DNA of 64,000 nt from Belnapia moabensis DSM 16746 (GTDB lineage: Bacteria > Pseudomonadota > Alphaproteobacteria > Acetobacterales > Acetobacteraceae), in assembly GCF_000745835.1 (NCBI RefSeq), contig NZ_JQKB01000028.1, forward strand, positions 1-64,000, written 5' to 3'. The notes below the pieces were generated by a model, which made no database searches, was not told the DNA's origin, and saw only the letters and a list, made by a program, of their open reading frames with translations. A program made the position numbers and the translations under genes. Shown here piece by piece: positions 1 through 7,367 of this stretch; the first letter of the stretch is position 1, and the number at the start of each line of letters is the position of its first letter.

Positions 1-389
1 AGGCGGGGCCAGAGGCCGGCGCGGGCCCAGCGTCGGTAGGAGCGGGAGACGGTGTCGGGCTTGCCGTGCTCGGGGGGCAGCAGGCGCCAGGGCGCGCGGC
101 CGCCACGGTGCTTGGTGGTGGCCCAGCGGAAGATGGCGTCGAGCCGCTCGCGTGGGGTGCAGTCGAGGGGTCGGCCGCGCTCGGCCATGCCGCAGCCCAT
201 GGCGGCGAGGATGGGGGCGAGGGCGGCCCATTCGGCATCGGTCATGGGCGCCCAGGGTCGGGGCGGGGTGAGGCAGGTGAGCGGGTCGAGGTAGATGCGG
301 CGGAGGATGTCGTGGCGGGTGAGGAAGTCGGCGGGGAAGAGGCCGGCGGGGATGGGGTCGGGGCGGCGGGGCTTGCGGCGGAGGGGCAT
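1..389 (-). CDS. IS5-type transposase-like protein, N-terminal part (cut by window edge)
   Basis: The reverse-strand frame opens at the ATG whose complement is 387-389 and runs off the left edge after 129 codons. From residue 49 it reads MTDAEWAALAPIL, then GRPLDCTPRERLDAIF, GGRAPWRLLP and GKPDTVSRSYRRWARAGLW. This is the order seen in the DUF4096-type N-terminal domain of IS5-family transposases. About 48 proline- and arginine-rich residues (MPLRRKPRRPDPIP...) precede that domain, which is not usual for IS5 transposases. The catalytic DDE part would lie outside the window, so an active transposase and a domesticated or truncated relative cannot be told apart. A strong promoter overlapped by a LexA-type box lies just upstream. 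No terminal inverted repeat is recognisable on the 5' side. Confidence 0.75.
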   Translation of the reverse strand, partial: MPLRRKPRRPDPIPAGLFPADFLTRHDILRRIYLDPLTCLTPPRPWAPMTDAEWAALAPILAAMGCGMAERGRPLDCTPRERLDAIFRWATTKHRGGRAPWRLLPPEHGKPDTVSRSYRRWARAGLWPR

Positions 390-410
390 GGGGTAGGTCC
401 CGAGGCTTCG

Positions 411-425
411 GAACAAATATAGAAC
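411..425 (-). promoter_or_regulatory. LexA (SOS) box, GAAC-N7-GAAC
   Basis: GAAC at 411-414 and GAAC at 422-425 are separated by exactly seven A/T bases. On the gene strand this reads GTTC-TATATTT-GTTC, which fits the GTTC-N7-GTTC direct repeat bound by alphaproteobacterial LexA. The box covers the -10 hexamer of the promoter for the transposase-like gene, where a repressor would block RNA polymerase. The match is seen directly; LexA control is inferred. Confidence 0.75.
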
Positions 426-444
426 AAAATCCGTTGCGGTACAA
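416..444 (-). promoter_or_regulatory. sigma70-type promoter of the transposase-like gene
   Basis: On the reverse strand TTGTAC (complement of 439-444) and TATATT (complement of 416-421) are separated by exactly 17 bases. Transcription would start about 20 bases before the ATG at 389. The A/T-rich -10 stands out in this GC-rich genome and lies inside the LexA-type box. Confidence 0.6.
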
Positions 445-568
445 GGCCGGAATGGTTAAGCTGGGGGTGGTTGCTTGTTGCGGCTTGCCGCCTGGATCGG
501 CGGGGTTCGTGCAGCCCGGCCTGCGATGATAAGGTCGATGGCGGATGCAGTAAGGCTCGAAGGACGCG

Positions 569-853
569 TTGCAGCGTTTGGATGAGCTGGAGAAGATCGG
601 CTTCGGCGACGCGGCGTTTTCGCGGCTTCACCATTTCCATGCCAAGAAGAGAGCCGAGAGCATCGGCAGCTTTCAAGCTTGCTTCCTGAAGCGGGTCAGC
701 CTCAGGCCGGGCAGCAACATGCGCATCGCTGACAGGCTGCGATATGTATTCGACGAATATTGCAGGAGTGGGTCACCGCCCGGCGATGGTACCCAGCTCG
801 AAGCCCTAGCGGATAAAGCATTCCAACTGGTTTCAATCCCGCCCGCATCATAA
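569..853 (+). CDS. doubtful small hypothetical protein
   Basis: An open frame of 94 codons starts at TTG, with AAGGA four bases upstream, and ends at TAA 853. The product (MQRLDELEKIGFGDAAFSRL...) resembles no family I recognise. Codon third positions are much less GC-rich than in neighbouring genes, so this is either acquired DNA next to a transposase-like gene or not coding. A competing antisense frame covers the first part. The rest of 390-924 holds only the promoter described above and the hairpin at 864-885. Confidence 0.22.
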   Translation: MQRLDELEKIGFGDAAFSRLHHFHAKKRAESIGSFQACFLKRVSLRPGSNMRIADRLRYVFDEYCRSGSPPGDGTQLEALADKAFQLVSIPPAS

Positions 854-863
854 CTCAAGGGTT

Positions 864-885
864 CCAAGGGCCTTTCGGCCCTTGG
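864..885. terminator. perfect 9-bp hairpin, possible terminator
   Basis: CCAAGGGCC (864-872) and GGCCCTTGG (877-885) flank the loop TTTC. The hairpin lies about 40 bases beyond the stop codon of the gamma-glutamyltransferase gene (minus strand). Neither strand has a clear U run, so termination is inferred from position and stem strength. Confidence 0.45.
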
Positions 886-924
886 TGGGGAGGTTTGGAG
901 GGGCAAGGCCCCTCCAGGCTGCGG

Positions 925-2577
925 CTACCGCCTCGGCCCCTCTGGCCAGAAGCGCGCGCCGGGGCGGGCGAGGCCGCCGCCGAGGCCGATCGCCGTGCCG
1001 TCGGCGCGCCAGCAGGCGGCGCCTTCCAGCAGGCCGTCCGGGTGGAAGCGGATCGCCGCCATGCCGCCGCCGATATGGGGGAGTGGCAGCACGTCATGGC
1101 CCATGGCGGCGAGGGCGGTGCGGGTCGGCTCGGGGATGGCGGGTTCGACCTCGAGCGCCTGGCCCTGGGTCCAGAGGCGGGGGGCTTCGACCGCCTCCTG
1201 CAGGCTCATGCCGTGGTCGATGAGGGCGATGAGGGCCTGCATGGCGCTGCCGAAGATGCGCAACCCGCCGGGGAGGCCGAGGGCGACCATCGGCTTGCCG
1301 TCGCGCAGCGCGATGAGGGGGGCCTGGCTGGTGGTGATCCGCTTGCCCGGCGCGATGGAGAGGGCGTGGCCCGGGCGGGGGTCGAAGAGGGCCATGTAGT
1401 TGTTAGGGATGAGGCCGGTGCCCGGGACCATCAGCCGGGCGCCGAAGAGGCTGTTGATGGTGTGGGTGGCGCAGAGGATATGGCCCTCGGCATCGGCGAC
1501 GGTCAGGTGGGTGGTGTTGGGACTCTCGCCCGCCGCGACGCCGGCGGTCCAGGCGCGGGCGCGGTGCGGGTCGATCAGGGCGCGGCGCTCGGCGGCGTAG
1601 TCCTTGGAGAGCAAGCGGTCGATTGGGACGGCGACGAAGTCCGGGTCGGCCGTCGCGGCGGCGCGGTCGGCGAAGGCGATCTTCAGCGCCTCGGCGAGGA
1701 GGTGGCAGGTCTCGGGGGTGCCGAAGCCGGAGGCGCGGAGGTCGAAGTCTTCGAGGATGTTCAGCATCTGGATGACATGGACGCCGCCGGAGGAAGGGGG
1801 CGGCGGGCCGACGATCTCCAGGCCGCGATAGGTGCCGCGAACGGGGGCGCGCTCGATGAGGCGGGCAGAGTGCAGGTCGACCTCGGTGAGGATGCCGCCG
1901 AGGCGCTGGATGTGGGTGGCGATGGCGGCGCCGAGGGGGCCGTCATGGAGGGCCAAGGGGCCATCGGCGGCGATCTGGCGGAGGGAGGCGGCGGCCTCGG
2001 CCTGGATGAGGCGGGTGCCGGCGGCGAGCGGCTGGCCGCCAGGGAGGAAGACGGCGCCGATCGCCGGGTCGAGGGCGAGGTCGGGGGCGACCTCGGCGAT
2101 GCATTCGGCGAGATAGGGGGTGACCTGGAAGCCGCGCTCGGCGAGGCGGATGGCGGGCTGCATCACCTCGGCGAGCGACAGGCGGCCGTGGCGGCGCAGC
2201 GCCTCGGCCCAGGCGAGGAGGTTGCCGGGGGTGGCGATGGCCAGCGGGCCGAGGGCGTTGGCGCGGCCCTCTGTTTCCAGCGCGGCGGGCCAGTCGGGCG
2301 AGATCGGGCGGTACATGTCGGGGCGGCCGGCGGCGGGGACCGTGGAGAGGCCGTCGAGGACGGTGTGGCTGCCGTCCGGCAGGCGGAGATGCATCATCCC
2401 GCCGCCGAGCAGGCCGACCATCATCGGCTCCACCACCGTGAGCGCGAAGAGCGCGGCGACGCCGGCATCGATGGCGTTGCCGCCGGCCGCCAGCATCTCC
2501 GCCCCCGCCGCTGAGGCGAGGGGGTGATTGGTGACGACCATGCCGCGGGGGGCGAGGGCGGGGTGCTTCTCGGTCAT
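925..2577 (-). CDS. ggt: gamma-glutamyltransferase family protein
   Basis: A 550-residue member of the gamma-glutamyltranspeptidase family. These enzymes are N-terminal-nucleophile hydrolases that cleave or transfer gamma-glutamyl groups, for example from glutathione, and mature by cutting themselves into two subunits. The maturation and nucleophile motif NTTHLTV is present, with the first Thr at about residue 355. The small-subunit signatures GKRITTSQAP and LGLPGGLRIFG follow it. The N-terminal GGNAIDAGVAALFAL and GGGMM are also typical. There is no signal peptide, unlike the periplasmic E. coli enzyme, so a cytoplasmic acylase-like role is possible. It ends the minus-strand run that starts with the enoyl-CoA hydratase gene. 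Confidence 0.9.
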   Translation of the reverse strand: MTEKHPALAPRGMVVTNHPLASAAGAEMLAAGGNAIDAGVAALFALTVVEPMMVGLLGGGMMHLRLPDGSHTVLDGLSTVPAAGRPDMYRPISPDWPAALETEGRANALGPLAIATPGNLLAWAEALRRHGRLSLAEVMQPAIRLAERGFQVTPYLAECIAEVAPDLALDPAIGAVFLPGGQPLAAGTRLIQAEAAASLRQIAADGPLALHDGPLGAAIATHIQRLGGILTEVDLHSARLIERAPVRGTYRGLEIVGPPPPSSGGVHVIQMLNILEDFDLRASGFGTPETCHLLAEALKIAFADRAAATADPDFVAVPIDRLLSKDYAAERRALIDPHRARAWTAGVAAGESPNTTHLTVADAEGHILCATHTINSLFGARLMVPGTGLIPNNYMALFDPRPGHALSIAPGKRITTSQAPLIALRDGKPMVALGLPGGLRIFGSAMQALIALIDHGMSLQEAVEAPRLWTQGQALEVEPAIPEPTRTALAAMGHDVLPLPHIGGGMAAIRFHPDGLLEGAACWRADGTAIGLGGGLARPGARFWPEGPRR

Positions 2578-2607
2578 TCCGGGTGGCCTTTCTGGATGGC
2601 GGGGCCT

Positions 2608-2697
2608 TCCGCGGCGTTGCCGCGGACGGCGTGCGAGGCGTCAGGGACCGGGCGAAGGACCGGGGCCCCCGCGGCGCCGCGCAGCGGTGTCGTGGGG
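2608..2697 (-). repeat. double-hairpin intergenic repeat, copy 1
   Basis: This is a composite element of two hairpins joined by a conserved linker, also found at 30191-30284. Hairpin one is TCCGCGGC/GCCGCGGA with loop GTT (2608-2626). Hairpin two has 14-base arms at 2667-2680 and 2684-2697 with loop GCA. The linker keeps GGGACCGG and ACCGGGGCCCCC. The element begins five bases after the stop codon of the enoyl-CoA hydratase gene (minus strand). In hairpin two, G.U pairs stand where copy 2 has A-U pairs, so pairing is kept. Its role may be termination, mRNA 3'-end protection or a REP-like mobile repeat. Confidence 0.65.
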
Positions 2698-2701
2698 AAT
2701 T

Positions 2702-3499
2702 CTAGCGCCCCTTGAAGACCGGCTTGCGCTTCTCGTTGAAGCTGCGGATGCCCTCGATGCGGTCCTCGGTGCCGACCAAGTGATTGTAGGCCTCGATCTC
2801 GAAGCGCAGCGCGGTGCGGATGTCCATCTGCAGGCCGAAATGGATCGACTTCTTCGCCTGGCGGACGGAGAGCGGGGCGTTGCCGGCGATGGCGGTGGCC
2901 GTCTCCATCACGGCGGGCCAAAGCTCCTCCCTGGTGCAGACGCGGTTGAGGATGCCCCAGTCGGCCGCCTGCTGGGCGGTAAAGGGCTTGCCGGCGAGGA
3001 TGATCTCCTTGGCGCGGCGCTCGCCGACGACCCGCGGCAGGGTCTGGGTGCCGCCGGCGCCGGGCATGATGCCGATCGTCACCTCGGTCAGGGCGAAGCG
3101 GGCGTGGTCGGCGCCATAGGCGAAGTCGGAGGCGAGGACCATCTCCAGCCCGCCGGCATAGGCGTGGCCCGAGACGGCGGCGATGATCGGGATGGGGCAG
3201 TCGATCTGGGCCCAGAAGGCGCGCTCGAAGATCTCGTGCTGCCGGCGCCAGGCCTCGTCGGTCATGCCGTTGCGCTCCTTCAGGTCGCCGCCGCCGCAGA
3301 AGGCACGCTCGCCGGCCGCGGCGAAGACCACGCAGCGGATGTCGCCCGGGTCCTGGAACAGGCCGGTCCAGACCGAATAAAGGTCGAGGCCCATCTGGGT
3401 GTTCAGCGCGTTCGAGACCTCGGGGCGGTTGAGGCGCACCACCAGCACATGGGGCGCGGGGGTTTCGAGGCTGAGCGTGTCGAGCGGGGCGAGATTCAC
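2702..3499 (-). CDS. enoyl-CoA hydratase/isomerase family protein
   Basis: A 265-residue crotonase-fold protein that should hydrate or isomerise 2-enoyl-CoA thioesters in acyl-CoA breakdown. The oxyanion-hole segments AFCGGGDLKE (about 67-76) and GHAYAGGLEM (111-120) are present. Both glutamates used by true hydratases are seen, Glu119 in GGLE and Glu139 in LTEV, followed by GIMPGAGGTQ. The protein ends with the usual FNEKRKPVFKGR. The exact substrate cannot be told. The double-hairpin repeat follows its stop codon directly. Confidence 0.9.
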   Translation of the reverse strand: MNLAPLDTLSLETPAPHVLVVRLNRPEVSNALNTQMGLDLYSVWTGLFQDPGDIRCVVFAAAGERAFCGGGDLKERNGMTDEAWRRQHEIFERAFWAQIDCPIPIIAAVSGHAYAGGLEMVLASDFAYGADHARFALTEVTIGIMPGAGGTQTLPRVVGERRAKEIILAGKPFTAQQAADWGILNRVCTREELWPAVMETATAIAGNAPLSVRQAKKSIHFGLQMDIRTALRFEIEAYNHLVGTEDRIEGIRSFNEKRKPVFKGR

Positions 3500-3548
3500 G
3501 GTGGCGGGTCCTCCTCGCTGCGCAGGGTGGACGCGCCGCCGGCGCTTG

Positions 3549-4535
3549 TCAGCCCGGCTCGGCGGGACCGGGGGCGGCGGGACCCTTCCGCTGAGCCTCG
3601 GCCCAGACGGCGCCGAGGGCGAAATCCTCCGCGATGGAGCCGAACGGGACGGTGGCGCCGCCCGAGTAATGGGTCATCTCGCCGAAGCGGGGCTCGCCGC
3701 CGATCATGTAGAAATCGACGCGGACGGCATCGAACCCGGCGCCGAGCCGGGCGGCGAGGTCGTGAAGGAGAGCGGCCTCGGGCGGGGGGCCGGGATAGTC
3801 CGGGCAGTCGGCCTGGCGGTGGCGGCCGAAATCGAGCGGGGCGAGTGTCAGCGGGTCGTAGAAGACCTCGCGCCGCTGATCGGTATAGCGGCCGAGATGG
3901 ACCTGGAGCAGGTACGGCCGGCCGTTGAAGACGTAGAGCTTGTAGTCCTCCGGCACGCCGCCGGCGCCGTTGCCGGGCAGGTATTCCTCGGCGATCAGGC
4001 GCGGGCGGATCGGGCGGTAGCCCCATTCGCCGGTGCGCCGGCCGTAATTCTCGGCGAGCCAGCCGGCGGCGGTGGCGAGGATGGCGGCGCGGCAGGCGGT
4101 GTCGCGGTCGGCGACGAAGGCGTTGTAGCCGGAGCCGTGATTGGCCTTCAGGACGAAGCGGCGCGGCAGCTTCTCCCAGCGGATCTCGCCCGGGTGGTCC
4201 CAGAGGCCGAGCGCGGGCACGAGGTAGCGCCAGCCGATGCGCTCCGCGACCCAGGGGCGGACGGCGACCTTGTCGAGCGTCAGCGGGATCAGCGGGTTGC
4301 GGTCGTGCAGGATTTTCCAGGCGATGCGCTCGTTGAAGCTGCGCGGGCGGCAGAGGTCGGGCTCGTAGCCGAGCGAGGCGCGCATCATCCGGCGGAGGCG
4401 GCGTGCGATGCGCAGGCGGTCGAGCCAGCCAAGATGGTCGGCGGCACGGTGGAAGGCTTGGCGCAGCAGGGCATGGCCCGGGTGCGGGAGGCGAGGCAGG
4501 GCAAGGCTGGCGGCGTTCGTCATGCTTAAGCCCAT
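3549..4535 (-). CDS. TupA-like ATP-grasp polysaccharide protein
   Basis: About 328 residues of the ATP-grasp family related to teichuronopeptide biosynthesis protein TupA, found mostly in exopolysaccharide and glycan loci. Visible blocks are RPRSFNERIAWKILHDRNPL, FVLKANHGSGYN (ATP-binding lysine and glycine-rich loop), IAEEYLPG, DYKLYVFNGRPYLLQV and VDFYMIGGEPRFGEMTHYSGGA near the C-terminus. The substrate is unknown. Two ATGs are possible, 4535 (MGLSMTN...) and 4523 (MTNAAS...). Neither has a strong ribosome site. It diverges from modB. Confidence 0.8.
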   Translation of the reverse strand: MGLSMTNAASLALPRLPHPGHALLRQAFHRAADHLGWLDRLRIARRLRRMMRASLGYEPDLCRPRSFNERIAWKILHDRNPLIPLTLDKVAVRPWVAERIGWRYLVPALGLWDHPGEIRWEKLPRRFVLKANHGSGYNAFVADRDTACRAAILATAAGWLAENYGRRTGEWGYRPIRPRLIAEEYLPGNGAGGVPEDYKLYVFNGRPYLLQVHLGRYTDQRREVFYDPLTLAPLDFGRHRQADCPDYPGPPPEAALLHDLAARLGAGFDAVRVDFYMIGGEPRFGEMTHYSGGATVPFGSIAEDFALGAVWAEAQRKGPAAPGPAEPG

Positions 4536-4620
4536 GTAATGTAGAAGCTCGGTGGCGCTACGTCCGGCCGGGGGGATACGGATGCGGAAGAGATGAACGT
4601 TTTCGGGAGGCAAAAGGCGA

Positions 4621-5310
4621 ATGCTCTCGGCGGAAGAATGGGAGGCGGTGCGGCTCAGCCTCGGCGTGGCGGGGCGGTCCGTGCTCGTTTCGCTGCTGCC
4701 GGCGGTGCTCGTCGCCTGGGCGCTGGCGCGCGGGCGCTTCCCTGGGCGGATGCTGCTCGATGCGCTGGTGCATCTGCCGCTGGTGGTGCCGCCGGTCGTC
4801 GTCGGCTGGGGGCTGCTGATGCTGTTCGGCGTGCGCGGGCCGCTGGGCGCGCCGCTGAACGACTGGTTCGGCATCCGCCTCGTCTTCACCACCGAGGGGG
4901 CGGCGCTGGCGACGGCGGTGATGTCCTTCCCGCTGATCGTGCGCAGCGTGCGGCTGGGGCTGGAGGGGCTTGACCCGGGGCTGGAGGCGGCGGCGCGGAC
5001 GCTCGGCGCCGGCTGGCTCGACCGCTTCCTCACCGTGACCTTGCCGCTGATGTCGCCCGGCATCCTGGCCGGCGCGGTGACGGCCTTCGCGGCGGGGCTC
5101 GGGGAGTTCGGGGCTGTCATCACCTTCGCCTCCAACATCCCCGGCGAGACGCAGACCCTGCCGCTGGCGATCTACAGCGCGACGCAGAGCCCGGGCGGCG
5201 AGGCGGTGGCGGGGCGGCTGGCGCTCGTCTCCTTCGCGCTGGCGCTGGCGGGGCTGCTGCTGGCGGAGCTGCTGGGGCGCAGGCTCGGGCGCTGGCTGGG
5301 TCGGGCGTGA
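4621..5310 (+). CDS. modB: molybdate ABC transporter permease ModB
   Basis: A 229-residue inner-membrane permease of the molybdate/sulfate type, expected to form the channel with ModC. Hydrophobic helices fill most of the length. The EAA-like coupling loop is seen in LEAAARTLGAGWLDRFLTVTLP at about residues 120-140, followed by GEFGAVITFASNIPGETQTLPLAIY, a segment typical of ModB. It overlaps modC by four bases. No modA precedes it and no ModE-like palindrome is visible upstream, so the periplasmic binding protein must be encoded elsewhere. Confidence 0.92.
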   Translation: MLSAEEWEAVRLSLGVAGRSVLVSLLPAVLVAWALARGRFPGRMLLDALVHLPLVVPPVVVGWGLLMLFGVRGPLGAPLNDWFGIRLVFTTEGAALATAVMSFPLIVRSVRLGLEGLDPGLEAAARTLGAGWLDRFLTVTLPLMSPGILAGAVTAFAAGLGEFGAVITFASNIPGETQTLPLAIYSATQSPGGEAVAGRLALVSFALALAGLLLAELLGRRLGRWLGRA

Positions 5311-6398
5311 TGATCGAGGTCGCGCTGCGGCATCGCTTCCCCGGCTTCGCGCTCGATGTCGCCTTCGCCTCGCCGGGAGTGGGGGTGACGGCGCTGTTCG
5401 GGCCTTCGGGCTGCGGAAAATCGACGATCCTCGCGGCCGTCGCGGGGCTGCTGCGGCCGGAGGCGGGGCGGGTCGCGGCCGGGGGCGAGGTGCTGCTGGA
5501 TACGGCGCGCGGCATCTCGGTCGCGCCGGAGCGGCGGCGCTGCGGCGTGGTGTTCCAGGATGCGCGGCTGTTCCCGCATCTGAGCGTCGCGGCCAATCTC
5601 CGCTACGGGCTGCGGCGGGCGCCGCGAGGGACCGCAGGTCCGGGCTTCGGCGAGGTGGTGGAACTGCTCGGGATCGGCGGGCTGCTGAGGCGGCGGCCGC
5701 TGGGGCTCTCGGGCGGAGAGCGGCAGCGGGTGGCGCTCGGGCGGGCGCTGCTCGCCCGGCCGCGGCTGCTGCTGATGGACGAGCCGCTGGCCGCGCTCGA
5801 TGCCGGGCGGCGGGCGGAGGTGCTGCCCTTCCTCGCCCGGCTGCGCGATGCGGCGCGGCTGCCGATCCTCTACGTCACCCATGCGCTCGACGAGGTGGAT
5901 GCGCTGGCCGACCGGCTGGTGCTGCTGGAGGCGGGGCGGGTGCTGGCGGAAGGGCCGGTGGAGGCGCTGGCGGCGCGGGCGGACCTCCCTGCCCTCGCCC
6001 GGCGGCGGGATGCGGGGGCGCTGATCGGCTGCACGGTGCTGGCGCAGGATGACCTGCGGGGGCTGACCCGGCTCGGCTTCGACGGCGGCGAGCTGGTGGT
6101 GGCGCAGCGGCCGGGGCTGGGGGTCGGGGCGCGGCTGCGGCTGCGGCTGCGCGCGCGGGACGTGGCCGTCGCCATCGAGGCGCCGCGGGGGATTTCCATG
6201 CACAACATCCTGCCGGCGGTGATCGAGGCGGTGGCCCAGGCTGGCGAGGCGGAGGCGATGCTGCGGCTGCGCATCGGGCCGACGGCGCTGCTGGCGCGGG
6301 TGACGCGGGACAGCGTCGGGCGGCTCGGCCTCGAACCGGGGATGGCGGTCTTCGCCCTGGTGAAGTCCATCGCCTTCGACCATGCGGTGGCGGCATGA
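5307..6398 (+). CDS. modC: molybdate ABC transporter ATPase ModC
   Basis: A 363-residue ABC ATPase driving molybdate import. It has Walker A GPSGCGKST (32-40), the Q-loop VFQDARLFPHL, the signature LSGGERQRVALGRALL and Walker B LLLMDEPLAALD. A C-terminal Mop/TOBE-type domain (from about residue 290, SMHNILPAVIEAV...) is expected to bind molybdate oxyanion. Its start may be GTG 5307 or ATG 5310, both overlapping the modB stop. The next gene starts four bases before its end, so the set is translationally coupled. Confidence 0.93.
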   Translation: MMIEVALRHRFPGFALDVAFASPGVGVTALFGPSGCGKSTILAAVAGLLRPEAGRVAAGGEVLLDTARGISVAPERRRCGVVFQDARLFPHLSVAANLRYGLRRAPRGTAGPGFGEVVELLGIGGLLRRRPLGLSGGERQRVALGRALLARPRLLLMDEPLAALDAGRRAEVLPFLARLRDAARLPILYVTHALDEVDALADRLVLLEAGRVLAEGPVEALAARADLPALARRRDAGALIGCTVLAQDDLRGLTRLGFDGGELVVAQRPGLGVGARLRLRLRARDVAVAIEAPRGISMHNILPAVIEAVAQAGEAEAMLRLRIGPTALLARVTRDSVGRLGLEPGMAVFALVKSIAFDHAVAA

Positions 6399-7324
6399 GC
6401 GACGCCCCGCGGCTGGCGCCGGTGGCGGAGGCGCGGGCGCTGCTGCCGGGGGCGCCGGTGGCGGCGCGGGCGATGCCGCTCGGCCAAGCCATCGGCCATG
6501 TGCTGGCGGCGTCGGTGCGGGCGGCCGTCGCGGTGCCGAAGGTCGCCGTCGCGCTGCGCGAGGGCTGGGCCGTCGAGGCCGCGACGACCGAGGGGGCAGG
6601 GCCCTATGCGCCGGTGCCGCTGCCGGGGCTGGCCTGGGTGGCACCGGGGGAGGCGCTGCCGGCCGGGACGGATGCGGTGCTGCCCGCCTTCGCCCGCGAT
6701 GGCGAGCTGGTGCTGGAGGCGGTGGCGCCCGGCGAGGGCGTCCGCCCAGCCGGCGAGGATGCGGCGGCGGGGGCGGTGCTGCGGGAGGCCGGGCACCTGC
6801 TCGGGCCGCTCGACCTGATGCTGGGCGCGGCGGGGGTGGATGAGGTCCCGGTCCGGGTGCCACGCGTGGTGCTGCGCGGAGTGCCGGGGCTCGCGGCGCT
6901 GCTGCGGGCGGAAGGGGCGGTCGTGGTGGAGGACGGAGCCGATCTGGCAATCGCCCTCGCTGGGGAAGCGGAGCAGGTGCTCTGCCCGGCCATTGCCCTG
7001 CGGCCGGGGGATGGGGTGGCGGTCGGGCTGGTCGGCGGCGTGCCGGCGCTGCTGCTGCCGCCCGATCCGGCGGCGATGCTGGCCGGCTGGTGGCTGCTCG
7101 GGCGGCCCGCGGTCCGGGCGATGGCGGGGCGCGCCCGGCCCGCGCCAGGGCGGGTGGCGCTGGCGCGCAAGGTGGCCTCGCCGCTCGGCTTCACCGAGGC
7201 GGTGATGCTGGGGGCGGATGGGGCGCAGGTTGGGGCGCTGGGGGCGGCGGCCTGGGTGCTGACCGTGCCGGCGGGGCGCGAAGGCTATGAGGCCGGAGCG
7301 GAGGTGGAGGTGGAGGCCGCCTGA
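6395..7324 (+). CDS. degenerate MoeA-like molybdopterin protein
   Basis: A 309-residue protein aligning by eye with parts of MoeA, the enzyme that inserts molybdenum into molybdopterin. REGWAVEA stands where MoeA has MDGFAVRA. GTDAVLPAF matches GADAVVMVE. EGVRPAGEDAAAGAVL matches the AGSDIARGETVL region. After about residue 160 the conserved MoeA core motifs TGDEL, SGGTSKG and KPGKP are absent or replaced, so the catalytic MPT-AMP site looks lost. It overlaps modC by four bases and lies just before an intact MoeA. A regulatory or heteromeric partner role is plausible but inferred; 'molybdopterin-binding protein' is the safest name. Confidence 0.65.
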   Translation: MSDAPRLAPVAEARALLPGAPVAARAMPLGQAIGHVLAASVRAAVAVPKVAVALREGWAVEAATTEGAGPYAPVPLPGLAWVAPGEALPAGTDAVLPAFARDGELVLEAVAPGEGVRPAGEDAAAGAVLREAGHLLGPLDLMLGAAGVDEVPVRVPRVVLRGVPGLAALLRAEGAVVVEDGADLAIALAGEAEQVLCPAIALRPGDGVAVGLVGGVPALLLPPDPAAMLAGWWLLGRPAVRAMAGRARPAPGRVALARKVASPLGFTEAVMLGADGAQVGALGAAAWVLTVPAGREGYEAGAEVEVEAA

Positions 7325-7367
7325 GCGCTCCTCCCCTCGCCCCTCCCCGCCTGCTAGACCTCGCGCC

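Noticed and set aside
895-2514. Long open frame on the plus strand opposite gamma-glutamyltransferase
   Set aside because: It is a mirror of the reverse-strand gene in GC-rich DNA: low-complexity Gly/Ala/Glu sequence with no family likeness. Similar long mirrors lie opposite the AsmA-like, glnE, uvrB and DUF2339 genes.
4536-4620. ModE operator or molybdenum-cofactor riboswitch before modB
   Set aside because: No A/T-rich inverted repeat of the ModE type and no room for the known riboswitch fold.
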